Of a DNA stretch of 64,000 bases, positions 20,150-31,611 are shown in pieces. The notes beneath the pieces are model-generated. The model had not been told where the DNA came from. It worked only from the letters and a program-made list of their open reading frames with translations, and did not search any database. Numbering within the stretch: the stretch's first letter is position 1; each line of letters opens with the position of its first letter. A program made the translations under genes and the position numbers. The stretch is from Prostheceraeus crozeri (Eukaryota; Platyhelminthes; Polycladida; Euryleptidae), in the NCBI GenBank assembly GCA_907163375.1, contig CAJQUW010011266.1, forward strand, positions 124,001-188,000, given 5' to 3'.

Positions 20150-20527
20150 ATGGCAGGAAGCTCAAACAACATTATCTTATCGGGGAACACAACGGAACCC
20201 ATTGAAGGCGGTAAACTCGATACGGTGATTGGAGAAATAAAAGATAAGTCCAGGAGTGGTGAGATATTCTTCTCTGGTACCTCCTCTGGGATATTCCTCA
20301 TTGGTGGAAAACTGGATACGGTTATGAGACTATCATGTGGTTGTGAAGTATACTTGTGGAGAGTACTTGTAGTGACGGCCCTGCAACTTCGGAGCAGTCA
20401 GCCAGTCGTTTGCCCCGTCCACATGAAGGAGCATGACTACTCAAATAACACTGCTTTCCATCAGTGGGGAGAGGGCTTTCTCTCTGAGATGGCCATCATG
20501 TACCCTAACGTATTTTCGCATATTTAA
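20150..20527 (+). CDS. Small hypothetical Polinton protein
   Basis: A 125-residue protein starting MAGSSNNIIL. It contains an internal repeat of GGKLDTV (about residues 20-26 and 52-58), followed by a hydrophobic strand and several Cys residues (CGCEVYLW, VVCPVH). I do not recognise the family. It is the last gene before the right TIR and has its own TATATAAG box 48 bases upstream. The gene at 46830-47096 in Polinton B holds a comparable position but no sequence similarity is evident. Confidence 0.5.
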   Translation: MAGSSNNIILSGNTTEPIEGGKLDTVIGEIKDKSRSGEIFFSGTSSGIFLIGGKLDTVMRLSCGCEVYLWRVLVVTALQLRSSQPVVCPVHMKEHDYSNNTAFHQWGEGFLSEMAIMYPNVFSHI

Positions 20528-20601
20528 TTAAACATACATAGTAAATGTTGTCTTTTTCACTTTGTAAACTATTATGGAATTTGGGGAATCATATTATCAA
20601 T

Positions 20602-21464
20602 ATTTGACAAAAGAACACAAAATAGAAATGAAGGATTCAATGGTCACAATGGTCACAATTGTCTCAATCGAACACAAACCATAATGATAATAATAATATA
20701 TATATATATATGTATAGATATATAGATATATATATATATATATATAGATAGATAGATAGCCTTCAACATAATCATTCAAAAAAAATAACAAGTTCAGCAT
20801 TAGAACATCTGCGTACTCATCCTCAACACAATTAGAACATTACGTACTCATCCTCAACACAATTAGAACATGATGTATTCATCCTCAATACAATTAGAAC
20901 ATCTGCGTACTCATCCTCAACACAATTACAACATTATGTATTCATCCTCAATACAATTAGAACATCTGCGTACTCATCCTCAACACAATTAGAACATTAT
21001 GTATTCATCCTCAATACAATTAGAACATCTGCGTACTCATCCTCAACACAATTAGAACATTACGTACTCATCCTCAACACAATTAGAACATGATGTATTC
21101 ATCCTCAATACAATTAGAACATCTGCGTACTCATCCTCAACACAATTACAGCAATCCTCAACGTTTCAATCCTCACACTTTGCCATTCATGTTCAAATTA
21201 ACAACTCTAGAACATTTAAATGTACCTAACCGAACTCACATCATCAACACATTACACTATTCTCTTCACAAATAACACAAAACAGTACACTTGTGTTCGC
21301 AATCAACACTTCAAATAACAGACGACTACAACCACAAGATCAACTTTAAAAACAAATCGGTACATTAGGTTCCAATTCAAAATGTACTCATCCTGATCGG
21401 TACATTTAGGTTCCAATTCAAAATGTACTAATCCCGGGACAGTATGAGCCCTTTTAATACTACT
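20602..21464 (-). repeat. Right terminal inverted repeat of Polinton A
   Basis: Positions 20602-21209 are the reverse complement of 1-620, including the minisatellite (about 20800-21160). The stretch 21210-21464 has no partner in the window because the left arm is cut off. It includes a doubled unit starting CGGTACATT (about 21358 and 21399). The end at 21464 is inferred from the terminal AATACTACT, comparable to the TTACTACT end of Polinton B. Confidence 0.85.
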
Positions 21465-22796
21465 GCTATGCTATATCTCAACGAAAGAGCAACCTGAAAT
21501 TCAATTTTATTTAGATAGAAATCGTTCTGACTCGAAGGTAAGATAGTAAACCAGACTGAACAACCTGTTTCGCAATTTGCCTCAATACAGGCCTATATCT
21601 CACCATTTCATTGGACAAGCATTGAGTCCGTGTTGATGATTTTTTCTCGATTGTCAATCTGCTATTTGCTTACAATTTCGTTGCGACCATATTTCACTTC
21701 ATCAAGCATTTCATCATTGGTTTCTGTGTCTCCCTGGAGAAAGCAAAACGCGAAAGGCTGGATGACATAATTCGAGTTTTCAAAATTAGCATTTCAAGTC
21801 TTCTTAGTTACAGATGCCATGGGATTTCTGTTTCTAATCCACCCATTGATACAGGCAATGTCATCAAATCTCGCAGGTCATCAGAAATACTTCGTCCGAA
21901 TAATGTAGGAATGAACTTTTCGAGAATAATGTTTTCCAACGCAAAAAAAAGATGAGCAATGTCGTTTGCTTTATATTTTGTAAATAATGCCAGTTATGTC
22001 TCCGCATTCCTGTGTACGCACAGAATCTGAGAGAAGGATCAACTTCAGAAATTGCTACAAAAAATTCAGTTCGGTAAATGATTCTACAATTTTACGCTTT
22101 ACGTTGCCTTCCATGTATTCACTTCTCATAACTGTTGCACCAAGATGTTCTTTCACAGATGGTCATTTTCTTAACAGCAGTGCCTTTGAATAAAACTGCT
22201 TGACCAGCAGTCAAACGCAAACGTATGAATACTATTCGAAAAAATTGATTTGGCAGCCGATTTGCGAATAGAATCGAATTTCGAATATTCTCATGCTTCT
22301 ATCTTAAGCAGATTTCCTCTCAATGACAATTTCAGTGTTGTCAAAATCGGAAAAAATGATGATAATGGTAAATAAAATAAAGCAATGGTAAATAAGCAAT
22401 ATTTTGGATCATTAGCCCTCAGAGACTTGAGCTTTTTCACACCCTCTATGACCTTAGGGGAGGTCCTGTCGACCCCTTTTACAAATTCTTAGTTTACCTG
22501 CTTAAATATATTTCAAATCATTAGGAAAGTTAATTTTATGTAAAGCAATGATGTTTGCCTGTAGCAAGTCGATATAACTAATCTTTTGAGTGTCTTTCAG
22601 CCTTCTCAGTATACACATGCAAAAAGTGGTGTTTTTGTAATTCAACGACATTTAGCCCAATATCAGTTGTACTAAGAGTCGATTTTACGATGTTTGCTGT
22701 CGACATATATAACCTCAGATGGTTGAATTTAATAAAATTGATTTATTCCATGCATCATAATCCCTACGTTTGGTAATTTTGCAAATTTATCCGTAC
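21465..22796. other. Host DNA, no gene seen
   Basis: AT-rich flanking DNA to the right of Polinton A. No convincing coding exon, RNA gene or element end was found. Confidence 0.5.
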
Positions 22797-22965
22797 CTAG
22801 TGAATCGAAACTTACAAATCTTCTAAGTTTCTTTTAAGATTTACTGCCAAGTCTTTGCAAGACTTAGTAGGAATCTTAGAAGAAACTTGGAAGATAGGTC
22901 TGTGATCTTGGAAGATTAGTCTGTTATCTTAGAAGATTAGTTTGCTATCTTGGAAGATTGGTCTG
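22797..22965 (+). repeat. Left arm of the 11.7 kb segment
   Basis: Terminal CTAGTGAATCG sequence followed by units of about 22 bases of the form TCTTGGAAGATTAGTCTGT, the inverse of the array at 33965-34460. Confidence 0.65.
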
Positions 22966-23153
22966 TTGATTGCCTTGTATCATGGAAAATATCAATGTTT
23001 CGTCTACAACAGCAACATGAAGAATTTCAAAAATGACTCAGCAATAAGCAAACATGCCTTTATGCATGTAGGCCTACCGTAAATTTAGAAATCCTTCTTG
23101 CTGCTCTTGTAGACGAAACATTATTGATATCTTCCATAATACAAAAAAATCAA
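22966..23153. repeat. Short palindromic element (MITE-like)
   Basis: Inverted arms of about 45 bases containing TTTCGTCTACAA and its complement around a short centre. No coding capacity and no clear target duplication. Confidence 0.6.
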
Positions 23154-23194
23154 CTGACCAAATGTATACATACAGAGATAGAACTGTGAATGCA

Positions 23195-23485
23195 TCAGTT
23201 ATGCATTAGTTTGGTTTAACGCATCTGCTTGGCTATAAAATCAAAAGGAATGACAGGTAACACATAGATGCATGTATTGAAAACATGTATTTGACAGGTA
23301 TGTCAGAATATGTGATTAATCAAGATCGTCTCTCTGGTTTTTCTTTTCTCCTCAGATCCAAGCCTTGTTGATTTACGACAGACTTTGGCTCTTCCCAGGT
23401 GGTTCCATTGCGAAATCTTAAAGTTATGGCCTCTGAAAAAGATAATCAGGAAATAATTTATAGGTGAAAAAAGTGTTGTACCATG
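23195..23485 (+). repeat. Direct repeat, copy 1 (291 bp)
   Basis: Nearly identical to 24460-24750. Begins TCAGTTATGCATTAG and ends GTTGTACCATG. Confidence 0.9.
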
Positions 23486-24459
23486 AGTAGTAATCCCATC
23501 CCAGGCGCAAGGACAAAATGCGCAACGATGAGTCATCTCCCCCCACTGGAGAGAGGAAGGAAGTGGCCAAGGATGTGATGGAGGAATGGGTCCGAGAAGA
23601 GGAAACCGTTCCCTACCCCCCTCTGGAAGGAAGGAAGGAGTTTTCCAGCAAGGATAGGAAGGGAGAAGGGGTGGAATCTCAGAAAACGTCAGAGTTGGAA
23701 AAGGGCGGGTTTTGGTGGTTTTTGGGATGAGAAAAGTTGGAAATCGTCATGAAGGAGGGTTCGGATGTGAAAGTGGAGGTCAGATTTGGAATCTACATGA
23801 AATTTTGGGTGGGGAAGGAAGGCAGGGAGGAGTTTTCCTGAGAGGCAAGGGGTGGAATCTCTGAAAACGTCAGAGTTGGAAAAGTCAGGTTTTGGATGTT
23901 TTGGGATGAGAAAAGTCGTTTTTCGTCATGAAGGAGACCTTGGATGGGAAAACGGAGACCAGATTCGGAATCCACGTGAAATTTTGGGTTAGGAAGGATG
24001 TTTCCAGCGACATCGGAGAGAAAAAATTTCGAGGACGTCCCCCCTCTTCTGTCAGACTTCCAACTTTGGTGTTAGAGATCGTAGAAAGTCGTGTGATAGC
24101 TCATTTGAAAGCTAAGAGTGAGAAAAATCCAGTGGAAAGCTCAGTTGGGTCCTATTTTCCTGGGTTGAGGGAGGAAAATGGCAGGAAAACGTCAGAGTTG
24201 GAAAAGTCAGGTTTTGGATGTTTTGGGATGAGAAAAGTCGTTTTTCGACATGAAGGAGGCCTCGGATGGGAAAATGGAGTGCAAATTCGGACGTTTTGGC
24301 CAATGTTGGGTCTAGGAACTTCTTTCCAGCTCAATCGGAGAGACAAAGTTCTGACCCCCCCCTCTCTGGACGAGACTTCCAACTTTGGTTGCAGGGATCG
24401 TAGAAAGTCGTGCAATAGCTCATTTGAAAGCCAAGAGTAAGAAAAATGTAGTGGAAAGC
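23486..24459 (+). repeat. Region related to Polinton B terminal repeats
   Basis: Degenerate tandem units sharing pieces with the Polinton B TIR: GATCGTAGAAAGTCGTG, GCTCATTTGAAAGCTAAG, ATCGGAGAGA and poly-C tracts after GACGT or TGA. No gene. It looks like a solo or relic terminal repeat of a related Polinton, or a satellite family that Polinton B has taken up. Confidence 0.6.
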
Positions 24460-24750
24460 TCAGTTATGCATTAGTTTGGTTTAACGCATCTGCTTGGCTA
24501 TAAAATCAAAAGGAATGACAGGTAACACATAGATGCATGTATTGAAAACATGTATTTGACAGGTATGTCAGAATATGTGATTAATCAAGATCGTCTCTCT
24601 GGTTTTTCTTTTCTCCTCAGATCCAAGCTTTGTTGATTTACGACAGACTTTGGCTCTTCCCAGGTGGTTCCATTGCGAAATCTTAAAGTTATGGCCTCTG
24701 AAAAAGATAATCAGGAAATAATTTATAGGTGAAAAAAGTGTTGTACCATG
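24460..24750 (+). repeat. Direct repeat, copy 2 (291 bp)
   Basis: Second copy of 23195-23485. The two copies flank the Polinton-TIR-like block. Confidence 0.9.
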
Positions 24751-25140
24751 CGTATAGGATAGATGAACATTGTGAGATTTATAACGAATCGTATCAAAAG
24801 AAAGTGACTTTGCTTTGATTGTGAAGAAAATTTTCATTCTTAGATGGTTGAACTAAGTTCTTTTTAACAAACGCAGGAAAGATGATGTAAGTATTGATCG
24901 CATCGTCATTTTCAGATTTGCCAAGGCTACAGTGGTACGAATTTTTTCTTCTATATGCATGCATAGGATTGTTTTTGATGGAATGAAAAACACTGAATTG
25001 GAGACAATTGATCTAACATTAGGAGGCAATGAGAAGACTTTAATTTATTATCGTATCTATATTGTGATATCACACACTATGCATGCATACAAGTGAGATA
25101 TCTCTCAGTAATTAATTTAAGTTCCCATGGTCTCATAGTA

Positions 25141-26910
25141 CAGGTGCTGTTCACAAAAATAGAATATTTTCAAAACTTCGTGCATAAATTGTCTTCAATC
25201 CACTCAGACGTTTTGGATACATCTAGCTTTGAAAATCAGCAGTGCATTATTACAGCAAAATGTCTTGAGACAATTTTCCCAGCTTGTTTGATGAAATATA
25301 GTTTCATACTCTCTCAATAAGTGAATGATAAACTAGTATACTCGTTTCACAAAAATAGACTAACCAAACTAGTGTTCCACAGAAATAGAATAATTTTCAT
25401 GCTTCTCACGGACAAAGCAACAAAGTTAATATTTGTTGTCTGAACTCTTGACGTTGATCACCGCCTGTTTTCCCCGAGGCACAGAGTCAACTGGGTACAC
25501 GAACACGTTCATAAAAGGCTAGCAATGCTGGGCACATTGAGGCACCCAAGATGGAACACTTTGAACATGGTTCATAGTGCCTCATTTCGATGCTCATATT
25601 TTCTTTGATTGAGTGAACAAGTTATTTATAAGTTTTGACATGTAATTTTACTACAAATTGGTCAACAACGGTATCAAATTGACTATTTAGAAATGTTTGA
25701 GCAGCCTATAATTCGTTTTCTTGTGCGCTGTAATTCTCTACGATAGTAAAACACCAGGACAGCATGTTGAAGAATTGACATGAAAGTTGATAAATTGATA
25801 AAATCAGTGATCTCAATCAAAATGGTGTGGGTTTGAATACACTGGAATCTCCCTTGTCAGTCAATCAAATAGAATTGTTATTAATGCTTCTTGTTTTGGT
25901 TTTTGACAATCTCTTAGTTTTTTTGTCTAGGCATACTCGTGTCTTGCATAATATGTCTACTTATGCAATGTCTATAGACATGCTTTGATGTTCAAAATGA
26001 TAAATTTGACATTGTATATGAATACATTTATCACTAGGGATCTTACCCAGGTTCTTCTATCATGAATAATGCTATTAATCTGAGAACTCGGATGGTCTAT
26101 GAACACTTTTCTTCCAGAAATTAGCATGTATTTTTCATATCAAACATATGCACTATCATTTTTCCAGATAAAAATCTCCATGTATGAATTTGATTTTGAT
26201 AATTCATGAACTGAAGATATAAATCTGATACATAAAGGCGAACGCGATTGAATAAGAGAACAATGCATAAAGATGTTTCAATGTGCCTCCACTGGGTGGT
26301 TCAATGTGCCCCACGCATAGGGCACATTGAACAACTTTTGTAAGAATTCAAATTGTGAGGAGATGAAATGACACATAAGCGTCCAACAACTCAGACATTA
26401 CTTTGCATGCCCTTAACGTTTCATCCGAGTTTGTTCACTCAATCAAAGAAAATATGAGCATCGAAATGAGGCACTATGAACCATGTTCAAAGTGTTCCAT
26501 CTTGGGTGCCTCAATGTGCCCAGCATTGCTAGCCTTTTATGAACGTGTTCGTGTACCCAGTTGACTCTGTGCCTCGGGGAAAACAGGCGGTGATCAACGT
26601 CAAGAGTTCAGACAACAAATATTAACTTTGTTGCTTTGTCCGTGAGAAGCATGAAAATTATTCTATTTCTGTGGAACACTAGTTTGGTTATTCTATTTTT
26701 GTGAAACGAGTATACTAGTTTATCATTCACTTATTGAGAGAGTATGAAACTATATTTCATCAAACAAGCTGGGAAAATTGTCTCAAGACATTTTGCTGTA
26801 ATAATGCACTGCTGATTTTCAAAGCTAGATGTATCCAAAACGTCTGAGTGGATTGAAGACAATTTATGCACGAAGTTTTGAAAATATTCTATTTTTGTGA
26901 ACAGCACCTG
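25141..26910. mobile_element. Foldback element with 479-bp TIRs, Tc1/mariner type
   Basis: Near-perfect inverted arms at 25141-25619 and 26432-26910. Ends are CAGGTGCTGTTCAC and its complement, each bordered by TA (25139-25140, 26911-26912), the target duplication of IS630/Tc1/mariner elements. The 812-bp centre has no transposase, so it is a non-autonomous derivative. The close match of the arms suggests recent insertion or arm conversion. Confidence 0.8.
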
Positions 26911-26912
26911 TA

Positions 26913-27715
26913 AATATGTCCGATGATAATATGAATCATGTTCTAATCAAATACTGAGCATGGCCACACCAAAATCGTTCTATGATATATAATTGTTTCT
27001 ATAATCTTGGGTGATACTCAGAGTTAGAATTGATTCTTTCGGCGAATGTTCACTTCATTCAACCAGTGATTATACATGTATGTGAAATAAAACATACATT
27101 AACATTGATGATATCATCCTGGAAAGGATATTATGACCACAGTCTTTTCACTGAAGCAAATTTCCTCTTATTAGATAAAATACGCGCAGGTTTTACGAGG
27201 ATTCAGTCAGTATTCCGGCTATCTTCCCTTTAACCTGAGGATGCATGCACGAATTTCGGTGAAATATCCACATTCGACAGGAAATCTCAAAATCCTCTGA
27301 CGAGATTCTATTCTTCGCCGCCACGATACAGAGATAAGCGACATGTTCATTATCACCGTTCTCTGATTTCTATTGCGTAAACATTGATGCACAGTGTCTC
27401 ATCGATTGACAAGAGATCTTGTGCCCTAAATGGAATAAATGGTCCTAATGATTTTTTATCGAAATCTGTGTTGATATGAATTGCACCTTATATACCATGA
27501 TCGGCATCTTTCAGAGAGACGATCCCGATTGTTCCTCAAATAATATATGGGACATACAAATGCGAATTATCACACAATAGAAACACGAGAACAAACACAT
27601 GGGAAATTCCACATGGATGGCACGTTACCGCGTTTAGAAAGATAAATCCCTTACTTTTCATAATTTTCAGTCTGTTATCGTCCTCAAATGGCTGCCTCCC
27701 ATCATGGCTCTTTCT
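26913..27715. other. No gene seen
   Basis: Non-coding stretch between the foldback element and the - strand exons. Nothing recognisable. Confidence 0.4.
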
Positions 27716-30700
27716 TTAAGGAGATATTAGCTTCGTCTTTAGCTCATCCTCCCTGAACATTTCCTCCGCAATTCGGAGGGCGAATATGCTGGGCCTACTC
27801 GCCCTGATGGACATCAAATCCTTTCCATTAAAAATCTGAAAGATGAAATATTGCATGCGATGCACTTTCAAGTTTTAAATGATGAGCGAAGTCTGCAGTT
27901 ATGAACAAAGAGGCTAGTTTCATTCAGTACGGCCTTTTAACTTACTACAGGCTCCGCTGAAGAACTTGATGTCTCGTCTTGAACTTGAACCAAGTGTCTT
28001 GATTCTTCCTTTCGGTTCTGTAAGATAAGATCAATTGTCCGTGATTAATTTAAGTCAACCATCGAGAGAAAGTAATGTACTTAATTATTTCCATCGTACG
28101 TAATAAAAGTATATAAAAAACTGGTGTTTTGAGAAATTACATGCACATGTGTATACTGTAACTCACTGTGACTAAATTACACTGCAGTTATATAGCTCAC
28201 ACTAACTACTTACTCTCTTATTTTCTTTCTCCAATGAAGCCATCCGCTTATTCATGTCCTCCAAAAAGATCTTCATTTCCCTTATTTCAAGAAGAATTTG
28301 ATTGTTAGTACATAGTAGTGTTTGAAGTAAGGTAAATTACCGGTAAATTACCAGTGGTAAATTACCGGCAAATTACCAGTAGTAAATTACCGGTAATTTA
28401 CCGGTAAGATTGAAATGAATTACCGGTAAATTACCGATACACAATTGATCATTTTTCGGGGTTTCCTCATTTCATTTTGCTATGACAAAATTTCCAATAC
28501 TTTCACAATTCTCAGGTAGCCTAAAGAATTTAAGTTTCTTAAAATTACTAAATCATAGCTTATGTATCTAACCTATGTATTCAACCAGGTGTGTATGAAT
28601 AATTCGATGTTAATAGTTATACCCACAGAATTAGACCGGTCTTCTCTTCATCTGTTTGACCAGAAAGGAAACATGGGAACATGTAACGTTAACAAAATGG
28701 CACAATCTGCTGACATATTACCACAGCAATCGAACAAAGCAGCCAGTTCGTTATTAAACACGCCAAATTGTGCGAAGCTTCAATGACTGTTATCAACCGG
28801 ATCACACAACAAATCGACACAGTCGATGTCAAGTTCTACAGAGAAGTTTGTGAGCGTTTTTTCGTGCGCCTGCTATTTTTTCTAATAATGATTGGAGGGC
28901 CCAACATTGTCGAGAAAACTTTTGCGCAATGATCTGAATTCTTCGAATCTGAAGGAATCGTGACGATCGGAGCATTTAGAAGGAATTCACAGCAATCCGC
29001 AAGCGGTGCACGACTATTTTTCCTATCTCTGCAAGGTATTAAAAATTTCTTTTTGCCCACTTAGTAAGTTCCTGCATGTGCCATTGCTTTGAATCAGTTT
29101 GCACTTCTAGCAAAGTGATGCGCTTAAACAATCTAATTATGTGATTCTACCATTCACTTTGTTATCATCAACCCCTAGCAGTACTAAAGAATGCCTGAAT
29201 TTATCAAATTGCACGCTAGTTGCTATCTTTTCAACACGCATTTAAAATATTCTAATTCTGGTCTCTCATTGGTTGAGACGATCGCTATTGCTCTCTAATC
29301 AATGTCTTTATGCACCTTTATGATGATTGTAGCCTGCGCGCGTGTTGTCAAATTTTACCAGGTGGCTACAATAGGGACGATATCTGCATATTCTTTCCAT
29401 TGATGATCTCTCTCTCTCTTTCTCATATTATAGTAATATTTATTACTAATTATAGTTATCAAAATACATTTCTTGAAACATGTCTCCATGTATTTAAATT
29501 TACTACGCATAGATTTCATACTCCTTCTAACATTGACAACTACAGGGTGTTCAGTAAAAAACCAGGAAATTTCAAATGTATGATTTGTGTATTACAAAAA
29601 CAATAATGAAGACTCGGAAATATCAATAATGTTCAAAATGAGAAACACTGACTTTGACACAGCGCTTCAAACGTTGTATCCATGCAGAAGTGGCTGAGTG
29701 AAGGGTTCTGTCGGGTATTCCATTCCACACTTCTGTCAAAACATCTTTAAGCATTTCAATGTCAGTTATCTGTCCATGCTGTCGCTGAAGATGGGACAAT
29801 AAAATACTCCACATACAGAAGTCCATGACGTTAAAATCTGGGCTTTTTGAATGTCAATCACTTGGTTCAATAAAATCAGGTGTGTTTTCTCTAAGCCAAT
29901 TAATTGTTGCGACTGCTGTGTGGAGCTTTGCGCCATCTTGTTGTCACGTCCATGGTTCATTTTGCATTATGCGATTGATATCTTCGATAACCCGAGGGCA
30001 CATTTTTTCTCGATGAACGTCCTGATTTACTGTCTTCTTCTTTCTTGAATTTAAGATGTGGTCTTGGCCAGCTTCAATAAAGTAATGATTTGACTTTCTG
30101 AACCAGGAAACCGCAGCACAACAACGTATCGACTTTTGCTATTGTCGAATTTTGTCATTCACAGTTCCTAATGACATATTCAGTTGGTGTGATATTTCCC
30201 TTTGGCGTAACTGACGTGACATCCGAATCCAAAACAGCAGTCCGTGCATTGTTGTCAAATTTTGTGGCGGTACCTGTTCCACGCTTGCGATGGGCTGCAT
30301 TGCCTTCTTCTTTTATTCGCTTAGCCACAAGGGTGAACTGATTTTTTGTAATTGTGCTGAAGAAATTCGGCTGAATTTCGCCGATTTACCAAGGCCCCAA
30401 GTGGGATGCTCAGTTTTAAATAACATGATCACTTGACGCTGGAAATCAGTTAACTGAGGCATTTGCACAATATAATGAAATTGATGGTACTGGAATGTTC
30501 TTCTTATTTCGTACTACGAAACAATACAAATCAACCAATCATATAACAGCTATAACAACCAATTACAATTCTTGGGATTTCCAGTCACAATTCTTATAGA
30601 TCGCAATTACAATTCTTGGAATTCCCAGATATTACAAACTATGCAAGCATAAATTTGGAATTTCCTGCTTTTATACTGAACACCCTGTAGTTTGGATTGT

Positions 30701-31611
30701 ATTTATAGAAAGCTAAGGATCTGCAGTGCATAATTTACAAAATATTATAGAGCGTGTGGCCTTTCCCTAGAACAATGTTTATTTGCCGTCAAACTTTTGA
30801 TTATTATGGTCTATGGAATTGGGTGAAATACCAACAAACTTCTTAAAAATGTCAATTTCTCATTTCTCAATTGCAATATGTATGACAAAGAATCAGACGT
30901 TGAGCAAAATTCAAGCCTTCATCAGAATTAGATTAAGCCAAGTGTGTATTTAGCTAAAATCAAAGCATATTGGTGTCCTCGATTTGAAGTTATACGGACT
31001 TGAATATAAATTACCGGTAATTTACCGATAAATTACCAGTAAATTACCGGTAATTTTTGAACACTAGTACATAGTGCCTGCAAAATACGCCAGCAAGAGT
31101 GTGCATTTAACATTTATCAAGTTTCAAGTAACATCACAACATCAAGAAACAATTAATTGTAGCGCATCACTTGTACAAATAATTGAAAATTAATGTATTC
31201 ATGGTCTCAAACAGACATCCATACTTTAAAGTAATGTGCACGGAATTGTAATATGTTCCTAGTTACTCTATCGCAAACAAATAAACCTAGATTTCCCACA
31301 GTTCAAGAATATGCCGGCATACAAGATTCTCAACTTTTATTTTTAAAGAGTAGGCATCAGGAGCAGATTTAATTTCGCTGAAAATGAATTGATGTCCCTT
31401 CACCATAGTCTAATTATCTTTTTTCTATGACTAAGACATACCTCTGTATCAGGATTTCTTAGTGGCTCCTCATCTGTTCCAAGAGACTGTGCATCTATTT
31501 CTGGTTCGGATAGTTGTTCCCCTGAGGAATCGAGGAAGCCGAAGCTCCTAATAATGTTGTCGTTGTCATCTAGCTTCCCCTCCAATGTTCCTCTCTTCTT
31601 TTCCATTTCCA
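27716..31611 (-). CDS. Small multi-exon gene remnant, unknown (tentative)
   Basis: Several short stretches with GT-AG borders on the - strand. 31611-31442 is acidic (IIRSFGFLDSSGEQLSEPE). About 28275-28214 is a likely coiled coil (EMKIFLEDMNKRMASLEKE). 28018-27946 is Ser-rich. 27835-27716 is a terminal exon with IFNGKDLMSIRASRPS, then ALRIAEEMFREDELK and a stop. Each boundary reads well, but the joining is not proven and no family is certain; a BEN-like DNA-binding tail was considered. The hAT element lies in the large intron. It may be a host gene or cargo of the 11.7 kb segment. Confidence 0.3.
29543..30687 (-). mobile_element. Mariner-type transposon
   Basis: Inverted ends CAGGGTGTTCAGTA, bordered by TA on both sides (29541-29542, 30688-30689). 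Length is 1,145 bp. It is inserted in the hAT element and therefore younger than it. Confidence 0.85.
29623..30462 (-). pseudogene. Mariner transposase, decayed
   Basis: It begins at an ATG with MPQLTDFQRQVIMLFKTEHP. A later part in another frame reads AKLHTAVATINWL, and a C-terminal part reads SPDFNVMDFCMWSILLSHL, the mariner SPD-x2-DxxxW region. Frames shift several times along the gene, so it is inactive. Length is close to the usual 340 codons less deletions. Confidence 0.75.

Larger units (their letters stand above)
1..21464. mobile_element. Polinton/Maverick element A (left end outside window)
   Basis: This is a large self-synthesising DNA transposon. Inverted terminal repeats at 1-620 and 20602-21464 enclose the diagnostic Polinton set: protein-primed polB (-), retroviral-type integrase with chromodomain, A32-like packaging ATPase, adenain-type protease, double jelly-roll capsid and penton-like genes (+). 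Integrase and capsid genes run rightward; polB and its neighbours run leftward from the other end. The right end is placed at 21464 because the sequence there finishes in ACTACT, as Polinton B does. The matching left end would then lie about 255 bases before the window. The TIR arms are nearly identical apart from repeat copy number, so the insertion is young. It looks nearly whole, with about three breaks in its genes. The end assignment is inference; the family assignment is firm. Confidence 0.93.
28316..31066. mobile_element. hAT-type transposon containing a nested mariner
   Basis: Ends TAGTGTTTGAA and TTGAACACTA with an 8-bp target duplication GTACATAG (28308-28315, 31067-31074), the hAT signature. 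Subterminal regions carry repeated ACCGGTAAATT units. Without the nested mariner it is about 1.6 kb. A hAT transposase could not be read with confidence, so it is probably non-autonomous or decayed. Confidence 0.82.

Noticed and set aside
27716-27835. BEN domain in the terminal exon
   Set aside because: The resemblance rests on one helix and lacks the usual Gly-Lys core; left as unknown.
28331-28440. ACCGGTAAATT repeats as a satellite
   Set aside because: They are the subterminal repeats of the hAT element, matched in inverse at 31010-31055.
28836-29060. Possible hAT transposase C-terminus on the - strand
   Set aside because: Only a vague VFS-like match; no dimerisation motif could be read.
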